From Helicobacter sp. (GTDB lineage Bacteria; Campylobacterota; Campylobacteria; Campylobacterales; Helicobacteraceae), in NCBI RefSeq assembly GCF_022511165.1, contig NZ_JAFLSB010000014.1, positions 1-39,536 on the forward strand: a stretch of 39,536 nt of DNA, written 5' to 3'. Every line of letters begins with the position of its first letter. The first letter of the stretch is position 1. Positions 27,516 through 34,496 of the stretch are shown one piece after another. A program made the position numbers and the translations under genes. The notes beneath the pieces were generated by a model. The model was not told the DNA's origin. It did no database searches and worked only from the letters and a program-made list of their open reading frames with translations.

Positions 27516-28259
27516 ATGCGAGCGGGTGTCTTTGATAGCGGAGTGGGGGGATTAAGTGTTTTAAAAAGCCTCATTAATGCCAAATTTTTTGAGGAAATTA
27601 TCTACTATGGCGATACAGCGCGTGTGCCTTATGGCGTGAAAGATAAACAAACTATTGTGCGCTTTTCCCTTGAAGCTCTTGATTTTTTTGCGCCTCATCA
27701 TATTGATATTCTTATTGTAGCGTGCAACACAGTGAGTGCCTATGCTCTCAAAGAAATACAAGCAAAGAGCAAAGTTCCTATCGTGGGTGTAATTGAGCCG
27801 GGTGTCTTAGCGGTGCAAAATAAACTCTCGCATACAGATTCTCAAATTCTTGTGATTGCCACCCGCGCAACTATTAACTCCGGAGAATATGAAATGAGGC
27901 TACGCAAGATTGGCTTTTGGAATCTCAAAAGCCTAGCTACCGGGCTTTTTGTGCCTATGGTAGAAGAGGGTATCTTAGAAGGTGCGGTGCTTGAGAGCAC
28001 ATTTGAGCATTATTTTAGCCAAATTACAACGCCACCAAAAGCTATTATTTTAGGTTGCACACATTTTCCTCTTATTGCACCTGCTCTTAGTGCATATTTC
28101 AAACATCAAAGCATTCTCATTCATTCAGGTGAAGCGATTGTAGAGTATTTAGCCTCTCATCTTAAGCTCACCTCTGGCTATGATCTCAAATCTCTGCAAT
28201 TTTATGCAAGTGAGAATCCCGCAATGCTCACTAAAATCGCCCAAAAATGGCTAAGCTAG
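27516..28259 (+). CDS. murI: Glutamate racemase
   Basis: MurI interconverts L- and D-glutamate to supply D-Glu for peptidoglycan. The 247-residue protein has the two catalytic cysteines in VACNTVSAYAL and LGCTHFPLI, and the N-terminal FDSGVGGLSVLKSL with the catalytic Asp; GDTARVPYG follows. Length is slightly below the usual 255-285. AAGGAG lies 6 bases before the ATG. The 9-bp gap to rho indicates co-transcription. Confidence 0.97.
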   Translation: MRAGVFDSGVGGLSVLKSLINAKFFEEIIYYGDTARVPYGVKDKQTIVRFSLEALDFFAPHHIDILIVACNTVSAYALKEIQAKSKVPIVGVIEPGVLAVQNKLSHTDSQILVIATRATINSGEYEMRLRKIGFWNLKSLATGLFVPMVEEGILEGAVLESTFEHYFSQITTPPKAIILGCTHFPLIAPALSAYFKHQSILIHSGEAIVEYLASHLKLTSGYDLKSLQFYASENPAMLTKIAQKWLS

Positions 28260-28381
28260 ATTCTTATTGACTTCTCACATTCAACAAAACTTCTCTTGAT
28301 ATTCGCCCAAGAAAGCAGAATTAAGGGGCATAATCACCCAAAATATGCTAAAATAGTGCATTGATTTTGCAAGGAGTGCGT

Positions 28382-29590
28382 ATGAGAGAAGCTGGAATTG
28401 AGCTTATGAAAAATACAAAAAGTGTGCGTGATATTGATGTTAAAGATAAAAGAGTGCTTATCCGCGTGGATTTTAATGTGCCAATGGACGAGGATTTTGA
28501 TATTTCAGATGATACGCGTATTCGCGAAGCATTGCCCACAATCAATTATTGCATTGACAATCTTGCAAAAAATATCGTCCTCGTGAGCCACTTAGGACGC
28601 CCAAAAGGCAAAGATCCACAATTTTCACTCAAACACGTCCTTAAACGCGTAGAACGACTTTTAGGGCGTGATATAGCCTTTGGAGAAAGTATTGAAAATG
28701 TCAAAAATCTCCAACAGCAAGGCGAAAATGGAAGCGTTATTTTACTTGAAAATATTCGATACTATGAAGGAGAAGAAAAAAATGACGATGAGCTTTCTGC
28801 AAAACTTGCCTCAATCTGTGATGTGTATGTCAATGATGCTTTTGGCACAAGCCACCGCGCCCATTCAAGCACTTGTGGGATTGCTAAATATGCTAAAGAA
28901 TGTGTGGCGGGATTGCTCCTTAAAAAAGAAATAGATTCTTTTGCTAAGGCAATGGCAAATCCGCTCAAGCCTGTTTTGCTGATTGTAGGTGGGAGTAAAG
29001 TAAGCTCAAAACTCGCTCTCTTATATAATATCCTTGATGTGATAGATAAAATTATTATCGGTGGAGCAATGAGCAATACCTTTCTTAAAGCACGAGGATT
29101 TGATATGCAAAAATCTCTTGTAGAGGATAATCTCGTGAGTGAAGCGCGTAAGATTCTCGATAAAGCAAAAGAAAAAAAGGTAAAAATCTATCTCCCCGTA
29201 GATGTGGTAAGCACCGATGATATTAAAACACATCACAATATCAAAATCACTCCCGCACAAGATATACCAGAGGGCTTTATGGCTGTAGATATGGGACCTG
29301 CGACAAGCAAACTTTTTAGCGAAGTGGTGCGTGATTGCCAAACAATTATTTGGAATGGTCCGCTTGGAATCTATGAGATTCAAGCCTTTTCGCGTGGGAC
29401 TTTTAATCTCGCCCACGCAGTGAGTGATACTTATGCTTTTAGTCTTATTGGTGGAGGCGATACTGCTGATGCTATTGATAAGGCGGGAGAGCGTGATAAT
29501 ATGAGCTTTATCTCCACAGGAGGTGGGGCAAGCTTGGAACTCCTTGAGGGGAAGATTCTCCCTGCATTTGAGGTACTTGAGCGCAAATAA
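28382..29590 (+). CDS. pgk: Phosphoglycerate kinase
   Basis: Pgk interconverts 1,3-bisphosphoglycerate and 3-phosphoglycerate with ADP/ATP. The 402-residue protein has VLIRVDFNVPMDE, SHLGRPKGKDP, NDAFGTSHRAHSST, IVGGSKVSSKL, and the nucleotide-binding IGGGDTADAI with the C-terminal STGGGASLELLEGK. I chose the ATG at 28382 because AAGGAG lies 6 bases upstream; a TTG at 28361 would include that ribosome site, and the internal Met9 lacks one. An N-terminal extension before the core is also seen in the H. pylori enzyme. It is separated from murI by 122 bp, with a TAAAAT near 28349 that may be its -10, and runs 8 bp before an MFS gene. gapA is not adjacent. Confidence 0.96.
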   Translation: MREAGIELMKNTKSVRDIDVKDKRVLIRVDFNVPMDEDFDISDDTRIREALPTINYCIDNLAKNIVLVSHLGRPKGKDPQFSLKHVLKRVERLLGRDIAFGESIENVKNLQQQGENGSVILLENIRYYEGEEKNDDELSAKLASICDVYVNDAFGTSHRAHSSTCGIAKYAKECVAGLLLKKEIDSFAKAMANPLKPVLLIVGGSKVSSKLALLYNILDVIDKIIIGGAMSNTFLKARGFDMQKSLVEDNLVSEARKILDKAKEKKVKIYLPVDVVSTDDIKTHHNIKITPAQDIPEGFMAVDMGPATSKLFSEVVRDCQTIIWNGPLGIYEIQAFSRGTFNLAHAVSDTYAFSLIGGGDTADAIDKAGERDNMSFISTGGGASLELLEGKILPAFEVLERK

Positions 29591-29598
29591 GGCAACCT

Positions 29599-30747
29599 AT
29601 GGGCGCAAAGGCAATCATTACTATTGTATATATAGCGATTGCAACACTTTCAAGTGTATATATTCCGCAGCCACTTTTGCCCCTTCTAGCACAAGAATTT
29701 CATACCTCAACGCAAAACGCATCGGCTATTATTTCTATTACGCTTTTGCCAATGGCATTTGCTCCGCTTTTTTATGGATATTTTTTAGAAAATAATCAGC
29801 CTAAATTCATTCTTATTATCTCGCTCTTTATTGTTGGTATATTTCAAATTCTCCTTGCATTCTGCAATGATTTGCATATATTTTTATGCTTACGCTTTGT
29901 GCAATCACTCTTTTTTCCTGCAATTCTTACAACGCTTTTAACTATTCTCACGCGTTTGCAAAGCGCATCTTTGCAATTTAATGTCAGCATTTATATCGCC
30001 TCTACCATTGCTGGAGGTTTAGTTGGTAGAATGGGTGGGGCATTTTTGACTGAAATATTTTCGTGGGGGATATGTTTTATTACACTTGGCATAGCTCTTA
30101 TATTAAGCGGAATATTTGCGCTCATTTGGATAAATGCAACACATCATCAGCTCTCTAAAATCACATTCAAACAAATGATTCCTTTTTTAACCAACAAAAC
30201 ATCACTCATTATTTTAGGTAGTGTTTTTGTGATGTTTTTTAGCTTTCAAGCAGCGCTTAATACCCTACCCTTTCACGCTAAGGATATATTTCCCTCCATC
30301 AGCCAAAATGAAATTGGACGCTTATATTTAGGATATAGCATAGGCATTGTAGTATCTCTCCTTGCAGGCTCTATCACAAAGCTCTGTGGAGGAAAAGAAA
30401 AAACTATTTTTATAAGTCTCAATATTTTTGCGCTTGGTTTATGTGTGTTTCTTATGGATTCTATGCTATGGATTGGCGTGGGTATGTTTGTAATGTGCTT
30501 TGGTTCTTTTACTGCACATTCTGTGCTCAATGCACTCAATAGCTCCCTTAGTGCGCAACACAAAGGCGTATTAAGCGGATTGTATCTTAGCTTTTACTAC
30601 ACAGGTGGCACACTTGGCTCATATCTCTCATCATTTGTCTTTGAAATGCTTGGGTGGCAGATTCTAATTATATGCCTTGTTTTGCTTTTAAACATTACCT
30701 CAATCATTTTCTATACCCACACAAAAAAGGGCATTAATGTTTTTTGA
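29599..30747 (+). CDS. Major facilitator superfamily transporter
   Basis: A 382-residue, very hydrophobic protein with about 12 predicted membrane segments, starting directly with a membrane helix (IITIVYIAIATLSSVYIPQP). The N-terminal half contains the pattern PLFYGYFLENNQPKFILII, corresponding to the MFS loop between helices 2 and 3, and the overall architecture fits the drug/metabolite efflux or sugar-related (YnfM-like) MFS groups. No substrate can be assigned. It starts 8 bp after pgk and its 3' end overlaps the DUF455 gene by 11 bp, so it is in one transcription unit with both. Confidence 0.85.
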   Translation: MGAKAIITIVYIAIATLSSVYIPQPLLPLLAQEFHTSTQNASAIISITLLPMAFAPLFYGYFLENNQPKFILIISLFIVGIFQILLAFCNDLHIFLCLRFVQSLFFPAILTTLLTILTRLQSASLQFNVSIYIASTIAGGLVGRMGGAFLTEIFSWGICFITLGIALILSGIFALIWINATHHQLSKITFKQMIPFLTNKTSLIILGSVFVMFFSFQAALNTLPFHAKDIFPSISQNEIGRLYLGYSIGIVVSLLAGSITKLCGGKEKTIFISLNIFALGLCVFLMDSMLWIGVGMFVMCFGSFTAHSVLNALNSSLSAQHKGVLSGLYLSFYYTGGTLGSYLSSFVFEMLGWQILIICLVLLLNITSIIFYTHTKKGINVF

Positions 30748-31573
30748 TATGCTTTTTGAAGCCATTAATGCCAAAACCCCTCAAGCAAAATCTCAACTCA
30801 TTCACGCATTTGTTGCAGAAAACAAAATACTTTTGCAATCCCCCAAAGCAGAAAATCTACATTTGCCCAAAGCCCCTATTTATCCGCTCAAGCAACCCTC
30901 TTATGCGCATTTTTGCACTATCACCCACCCTACTAAAATCCGCCGCCCCAAGCACATCAAAAGTGAGCAAAGCCTCGCTAAAGTGCTACATTCTATCGTG
31001 CATATTGAATATAGCGCGATTGATTTAGCTCTTGATGCAATGTATCGTTTTAGAGATTTGCCCCTCTCATATTATTGTGATTGGCTTGAAGTTGCCCTTG
31101 AGGAAGAATCGCACTTTTGCCTCCTGCATCAATGTCTCAATGATTTGGGTTATGAATATGGGGATTTTCCTGTGCATACACAACTTTTTGATGCACAAAA
31201 AGCAACTTCGCTTTTAAGTGATAGAATGGCTTTACTTCATCGGGGATTAGAGGCAAATGGGCTTGATGCGAATCCTTTTGTTGTCCGCAAAGTACAAGAG
31301 TTTGAGCATACACTCACACCAAAATTACTTGAATCTTTAGAAATTATCTTGCGTGATGAAATCTCTCACGTTAAAAAAGGAGATAAATGGTGGCGATATA
31401 GCTGCAATAACGCCACGCCACAAGATTTTCTAGCTACTTTAGAGCATTTTGCTCCCTTTTATAATGCCCCAAAAATTTTAAATACCAAAGCGCGACTTCA
31501 GGCGGGATTTTCACATAATGAGCTTGATATGATACAAGCTCATTTAAACAATCACTCTACAATCACCCATTAA
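30737..31573 (+). CDS. DUF455 ferritin-like protein
   Basis: The 278-residue soluble protein matches the DUF455 family, with a ferritin-like four-helix bundle. Likely di-metal ligands are in HIEYSAIDLALDAMYRF (near 95-110), EVALEEESHFCLLHQCL (near 125-140), QEFEHTL, and RDEISHVKKGDKWW (near 205-218); E-x2-H pairs in successive helices are the expected pattern. Family members are uncharacterised or noted as rRNA/tRNA-modification-related diiron proteins, so no reaction is given. The ATG lies inside the MFS gene (11-bp overlap). A second in-frame Met at residue 5 could be used. Confidence 0.85.
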   Translation: MFFDMLFEAINAKTPQAKSQLIHAFVAENKILLQSPKAENLHLPKAPIYPLKQPSYAHFCTITHPTKIRRPKHIKSEQSLAKVLHSIVHIEYSAIDLALDAMYRFRDLPLSYYCDWLEVALEEESHFCLLHQCLNDLGYEYGDFPVHTQLFDAQKATSLLSDRMALLHRGLEANGLDANPFVVRKVQEFEHTLTPKLLESLEIILRDEISHVKKGDKWWRYSCNNATPQDFLATLEHFAPFYNAPKILNTKARLQAGFSHNELDMIQAHLNNHSTITH

Positions 31574-31604
31574 GATATAACGCCTCAAAACAAGAAGATT
31601 CTAT

Positions 31605-31633
31605 TTGCAAAAAAAGGCAAAAAATGGTATAGT
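31605..31633 (+). promoter_or_regulatory. Promoter of the yedF-selD operon
   Basis: -35 TTGCAA (31605-31610), a 17-bp spacer and -10 TATAGT (31628-31633). Transcription from about 31640 would give a leader near 97 bases before yedF, with short complementary stretches (CACTC near 31639, GAGTG about 35 bases later). It lies in the 163-bp gap after the DUF455 gene. Confidence 0.65.
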
Positions 31634-31736
31634 GTGCGCACTCTTAGGCATTCTGTAATTCTCTAAATGAGCGCGTTTGAGTGAAGAGCAAAACAAAGGA
31701 TTTATCTTGCGATTCTAGGGTAATAAGGAATACACA

Positions 31737-32354
31737 ATGGATAATACAATACAAATCGAGGTGCGTGATTTGCCCTGCCCCGAGCCTGTGATTAAGGTTA
31801 AGCAAGCCTTGCAAGGCGTTAATGAACATTCTTTAAAACTCCATACCTATGAGATTATTGGCAATACCCCTACTTCCAAGGAGAATCTTGCGCGTTTTTT
31901 AAAAACTGAAGGTTTTGAATTTGAAATGGGCTTTGGGCGAGATGGGCAATTTATGATTGTTCTTAAAAATAAAGCAAGCAAAGAAAATAAAGAAGGCAAA
32001 GAAAAAATTGTGCCTAAAATGATGCTTTTTAAGAGCGATAAAGTCGGTGAAGGGGAACTAGGCGGTATGCTCATTAATGGCTTTCTTAAATCCCTGCTTC
32101 ATTCTGATATCTTGCCACAAAAGATTCTTTTTATTAATCGCGGTGTGCTTCTCACAACAGACAATAACGAAGTGGATAATGCTGAAATTGTCGAAGTGCT
32201 TAAAGAGCTTGAAAAGCAAGGTGTTGAAATTTATTCGTGTGGTTCGTGCTTGAGTTACTTTGCTCTTACAGAGCGACTAAAGGTTGGTATGATAGGCAAT
32301 GCTCTTGAGAGTGTGCAAAATATGCTTTTAAGTGATAATTTAATTTCGCTTTAG
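31737..32354 (+). CDS. yedF: Sulfurtransferase-like selenium metabolism protein YedF
   Basis: A 205-residue two-domain protein. The N-terminus is TusA-like with the CPxP motif in VRDLPCPEPVIKVK (Cys14). The C-terminal part (about 90-205) is DsrE/F-like, with SCGSCLSYF near residue 168 carrying further cysteines, and ILFINRGVLLT. This TusA-DsrE fusion is the YedF found next to selD in many selenium-using bacteria; it is thought to handle or deliver selenium for selenophosphate synthesis. It lies 8 bp before selD, which supports this role. A lysine/glutamate-rich linker (about 78-88) separates the domains. Confidence 0.9.
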   Translation: MDNTIQIEVRDLPCPEPVIKVKQALQGVNEHSLKLHTYEIIGNTPTSKENLARFLKTEGFEFEMGFGRDGQFMIVLKNKASKENKEGKEKIVPKMMLFKSDKVGEGELGGMLINGFLKSLLHSDILPQKILFINRGVLLTTDNNEVDNAEIVEVLKELEKQGVEIYSCGSCLSYFALTERLKVGMIGNALESVQNMLLSDNLISL

Positions 32355-32362
32355 GAGCATAG

Positions 32363-33424
32363 ATGGCAGAGTATGAACTGACACAGCATATTCAATGCGC
32401 GGGTTGAGCAGCTAAAGTGGGTCTGGAAGACTTATCACAAATCTCTAGTGGGCTTACCCAAGATTCAAATCCTCTTTTGATTGTAGGATTTGAGAGCAAT
32501 GAAGACTGCGGAGCGATGCTTCTTTCACAAGAGAGTGAATATGCTATGCTCTCTAGTGTGGATTTTATCACGCCTGTGGTTGATGACCCCTATATCTATG
32601 GGCAAATTGCTGCAGCAAATGCCTTAAGTGATATTTTTGCTATGGGTGGCAAAGCATTAAGTGCGCTTAATTTGCTGATGTGGGATAATACGCATTTTAA
32701 TAGCGAAGTGGCAAATGCGATTCTTCGAGGTGGGCTAGATAAAATTACAGAATCTGGCGCATTGCTTCTTGGTGGGCATACTATTAGAGATAAAGAGCAA
32801 AAATATGGCTTATCAGTTAATGGTATCGTGCATAAAAATCGCTTATGGCGCAATAATACAGGGCATATTGGCGATACGCTCGTGCTTACAAAACCTTTAG
32901 GGAGCGGGATTCTCACTACTGCCATAAAAGCGCGAGAGCTTCAGCATAAAGAGCAGGTCATTCAAGCTATGGCTACACTCAATCTCTATGCAGCAAATAT
33001 CGCTCAAGGCTATGAGATTCACGCTTGCACCGATATTACAGGATTTGGACTTATTGGACATAGCATTGAGATGTGTGGCGATATAAAAAATAATGCCAAT
33101 GCGCAATGTGCGCCAAAAAGCTTATTGCTTTATACACAACAAATTCCATTATTTGAGGGCATAAAGGATTTAGCACAAATTGGCATTATACCCGGTGGCT
33201 CGTATGAAAATAAAAAGGTATTGCAAGATAAAGTAGCATTGCAATGCACACTCGAAGATGATATTTTTTATTATGATGCACAAACTTCAGGTGGCTTGCT
33301 TTTTGCCCTGCCCTCTAGCCAAGCACAAAAATTTGTAGATGAACTCAAACAAAATGGCATAGAATCTGCAAGCATTATAGGCGAGATAATCCCAAAAACT
33401 AAAAAATCTATCATCTTAGGCTAG
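32363..33424 (+). CDS. selD: Selenophosphate synthase SelD, itself a selenoprotein (TGA-encoded Sec15)
   Basis: SelD makes selenophosphate from selenide and ATP, the selenium donor for selenocysteine and 2-selenouridine. The gene starts at the ATG at 32363 (AGGAG 7-8 bases upstream) and has an in-frame TGA at 32405-32407. Reading it as selenocysteine gives LTQHIQCAGUAAKVG, where U is at the position of the catalytic Cys/Sec of the family (usual AAG[C/U]AAK), and the following Lys is the catalytic partner. The rest is intact to 33424 (353 residues): ESNEDCGAML, LGGHTIRDKEQKYGLS, CTDITGFGLIGHSIEM and QTSGGLLFALPS. A frame-only call would start at a GTG at 32417 and lose the active site. Confidence 0.93.
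32408..32440 (+). promoter_or_regulatory. Candidate bacterial SECIS element in selD
   Basis: Directly downstream of the TGA, GTCT-GGA-AGAC (32421-32431) can form a hairpin, extended by GTG (32417-32419) with CAC (32436-32438). The apical hairpin starts about 13 bases after the TGA, in the range expected for a bacterial SECIS recognised by SelB, and GGTCT recalls the fdhF loop. Fold and function are unproven. Confidence 0.45.
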
Positions 33425-33471
33425 ATTCTCTATCATACAATGCCATAAAGATATATTAAAGTATAAATTTA

Positions 33472-33477
33472 TATAAT
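33472..33477 (+). promoter_or_regulatory. TATAAT -10-like element upstream of the 230-residue gene
   Basis: A perfect TATAAT in a very AT-rich stretch, about 137 bases before the gene start; no -35 match. In AT-rich DNA this can be chance. Confidence 0.3.
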
Positions 33478-33550
33478 ACAAAGAATCTTTTTACAATGCT
33501 TTTTAAACCTAAAATATAGAGGTTACATATACTAAGGTAAAAGATTTTAT

Positions 33551-33575
33551 TAAAAATTACCATTATTACCGATTA
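33551..33575 (+). promoter_or_regulatory. Weak sigma-28-like promoter candidate before the 230-residue gene
   Basis: TAAA at 33551 and CCGATTA at 33569-33575 resemble the flagellar sigma-28 elements (TAAA and GCCGATAA), but the spacing is about 2 bases short and one -10 base differs. Noted because the gene precedes flgE. Confidence 0.25.
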
Positions 33576-33613
33576 AGGACAATTAAAGGTTTTAGAATTC
33601 AAAAGGGGTTTAT

Positions 33614-34306
33614 ATGCAGTTTAATATGATTAATGCTTTGGTACGTAGGTTTTATATCCTTAAAGAAGAGGGGTTTGTCCTCAATGAAAATTATGCTGAT
33701 GATTTACAAAAAATCCTTTCAAAAGAAGAGTTTACTATCTTTGCAGCAATGTTTGAAAATGATACTGTCGACAAAGCCATTGATAGCATTAAGCACTCCT
33801 ATACAAGCAGTAGCACCAATAAACAATATGTTATTAATATCCTCTCTGAACCAAAAATCACACAAATTGCTACTACTCTCCTTAAAGATGCAAAACCAGA
33901 AGCATTAGAAAAAGCTATTCGTGTAAGAAAAGAGATTGATGAAAATAGCGTACGAGTTTTGGAAGCTATCCAAGCTCTTGAAGAAAAAATACTCAATTTC
34001 ATCACTACACGTGTGAGCAACTTCCCCCCCACTACATCACCTGATGATTATCTTAAAACCCTAGCTATCCCAGAGATTAATATCAGCAATGTTACACGAT
34101 ATTTTGGTGGGGAATTTGAAAGAGCTTATCTCGATGATACAGGGGTGGGTAAGCTTTATTATGAATTTTTGGTGTGCAAAGTGCTTGTAAAATGTAAATT
34201 TATGAGGGTTGAAGATGCCCAATCGCTTTTGCTCGTATTTATTTGGAATGCCATTCCTGCCTTTAGAACTAAAACACGCGTTACATCAGTAGGTAGCGTG
34301 AGATAA
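33614..34306 (+). CDS. Hypothetical 230-residue protein upstream of flgE
   Basis: I do not recognise the family. The 230-residue protein has no signal peptide or membrane helix and is mostly helical and charged. It starts MQFNMINALVRRFYILKEEG and has a leucine/glutamate-rich middle (EALEKAIRVRKEIDENSVRV, near 100-115). A C-terminal part contains NVTRYFGGEFERAYLDD near residue 160 and FIWNAIPAFRTKTRV at the end. AAGGGG precedes the ATG at 33614. The gene is a single unit between selD and flgE, closed by a strong terminator, so it is not in the flagellar operon. A run of seven C lies at 34024-34030. Function is not assigned. Confidence 0.75.
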   Translation: MQFNMINALVRRFYILKEEGFVLNENYADDLQKILSKEEFTIFAAMFENDTVDKAIDSIKHSYTSSSTNKQYVINILSEPKITQIATTLLKDAKPEALEKAIRVRKEIDENSVRVLEAIQALEEKILNFITTRVSNFPPTTSPDDYLKTLAIPEINISNVTRYFGGEFERAYLDDTGVGKLYYEFLVCKVLVKCKFMRVEDAQSLLLVFIWNAIPAFRTKTRVTSVGSVR

Positions 34307-34341
34307 CCCTCTCCCCCTAAAATAGCACATTTTTTCATACA

Positions 34342-34376
34342 CTCTGCCTTGTTTTTTATAAAGGCAGAGCTTTTTT
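34342..34376 (+). terminator. Rho-independent terminator after the 230-residue gene
   Basis: A 9-bp perfect stem CTCTGCCTT / AAGGCAGAG with a 10-base T-rich loop, followed by CTTTTTT. It ends 36 bp after the stop and about 60 bp before the flgE promoter. Confidence 0.93.
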
Positions 34377-34435
34377 ATAGCATATTAAAAACTTCTCTTT
34401 TTTGCTCATAATTTTATAGAATCTCAATCATTTTT

Positions 34436-34449
34436 GGAATATATATTGC
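34436..34449 (+). promoter_or_regulatory. Sigma-54 (RpoN) promoter of flgE
   Basis: TGGAATATATATTGCTT has GG at 34436-34437 and GC at 34448-34449 with exactly 10 bases between, matching the -24/-12 sigma-54 pattern (TGGCAC-N5-TTGCT) apart from the CAC bases. Transcription would start near 34460, 36 bases before flgE. Hook genes in Helicobacter are RpoN/FlgR dependent. Confidence 0.8.
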
Positions 34450-34496
34450 TTATCCTTTTGTGATATTTTGTAGATTTTAAAACGAAAGGATAGAGT

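Noticed and set aside
28349..28354. TAAAAT as a firm pgk promoter
   Set aside because: Only a -10-like match with no -35; mentioned in the pgk entry but not listed separately.
28361..28381. TTG start of pgk
   Set aside because: It would include the AAGGAG ribosome site of the ATG at 28382.
31032..31217. Short plus-strand frames inside the DUF455 and MFS genes
   Set aside because: Out-of-frame shadows with no ribosome site or recognisable composition.
32363..32416. selD as a pseudogene or frameshift because of the in-frame TGA
   Set aside because: The TGA falls exactly at the catalytic Sec/Cys codon, with intact frame, ribosome site and yedF neighbour. Selenocysteine explains it better than a mutation.
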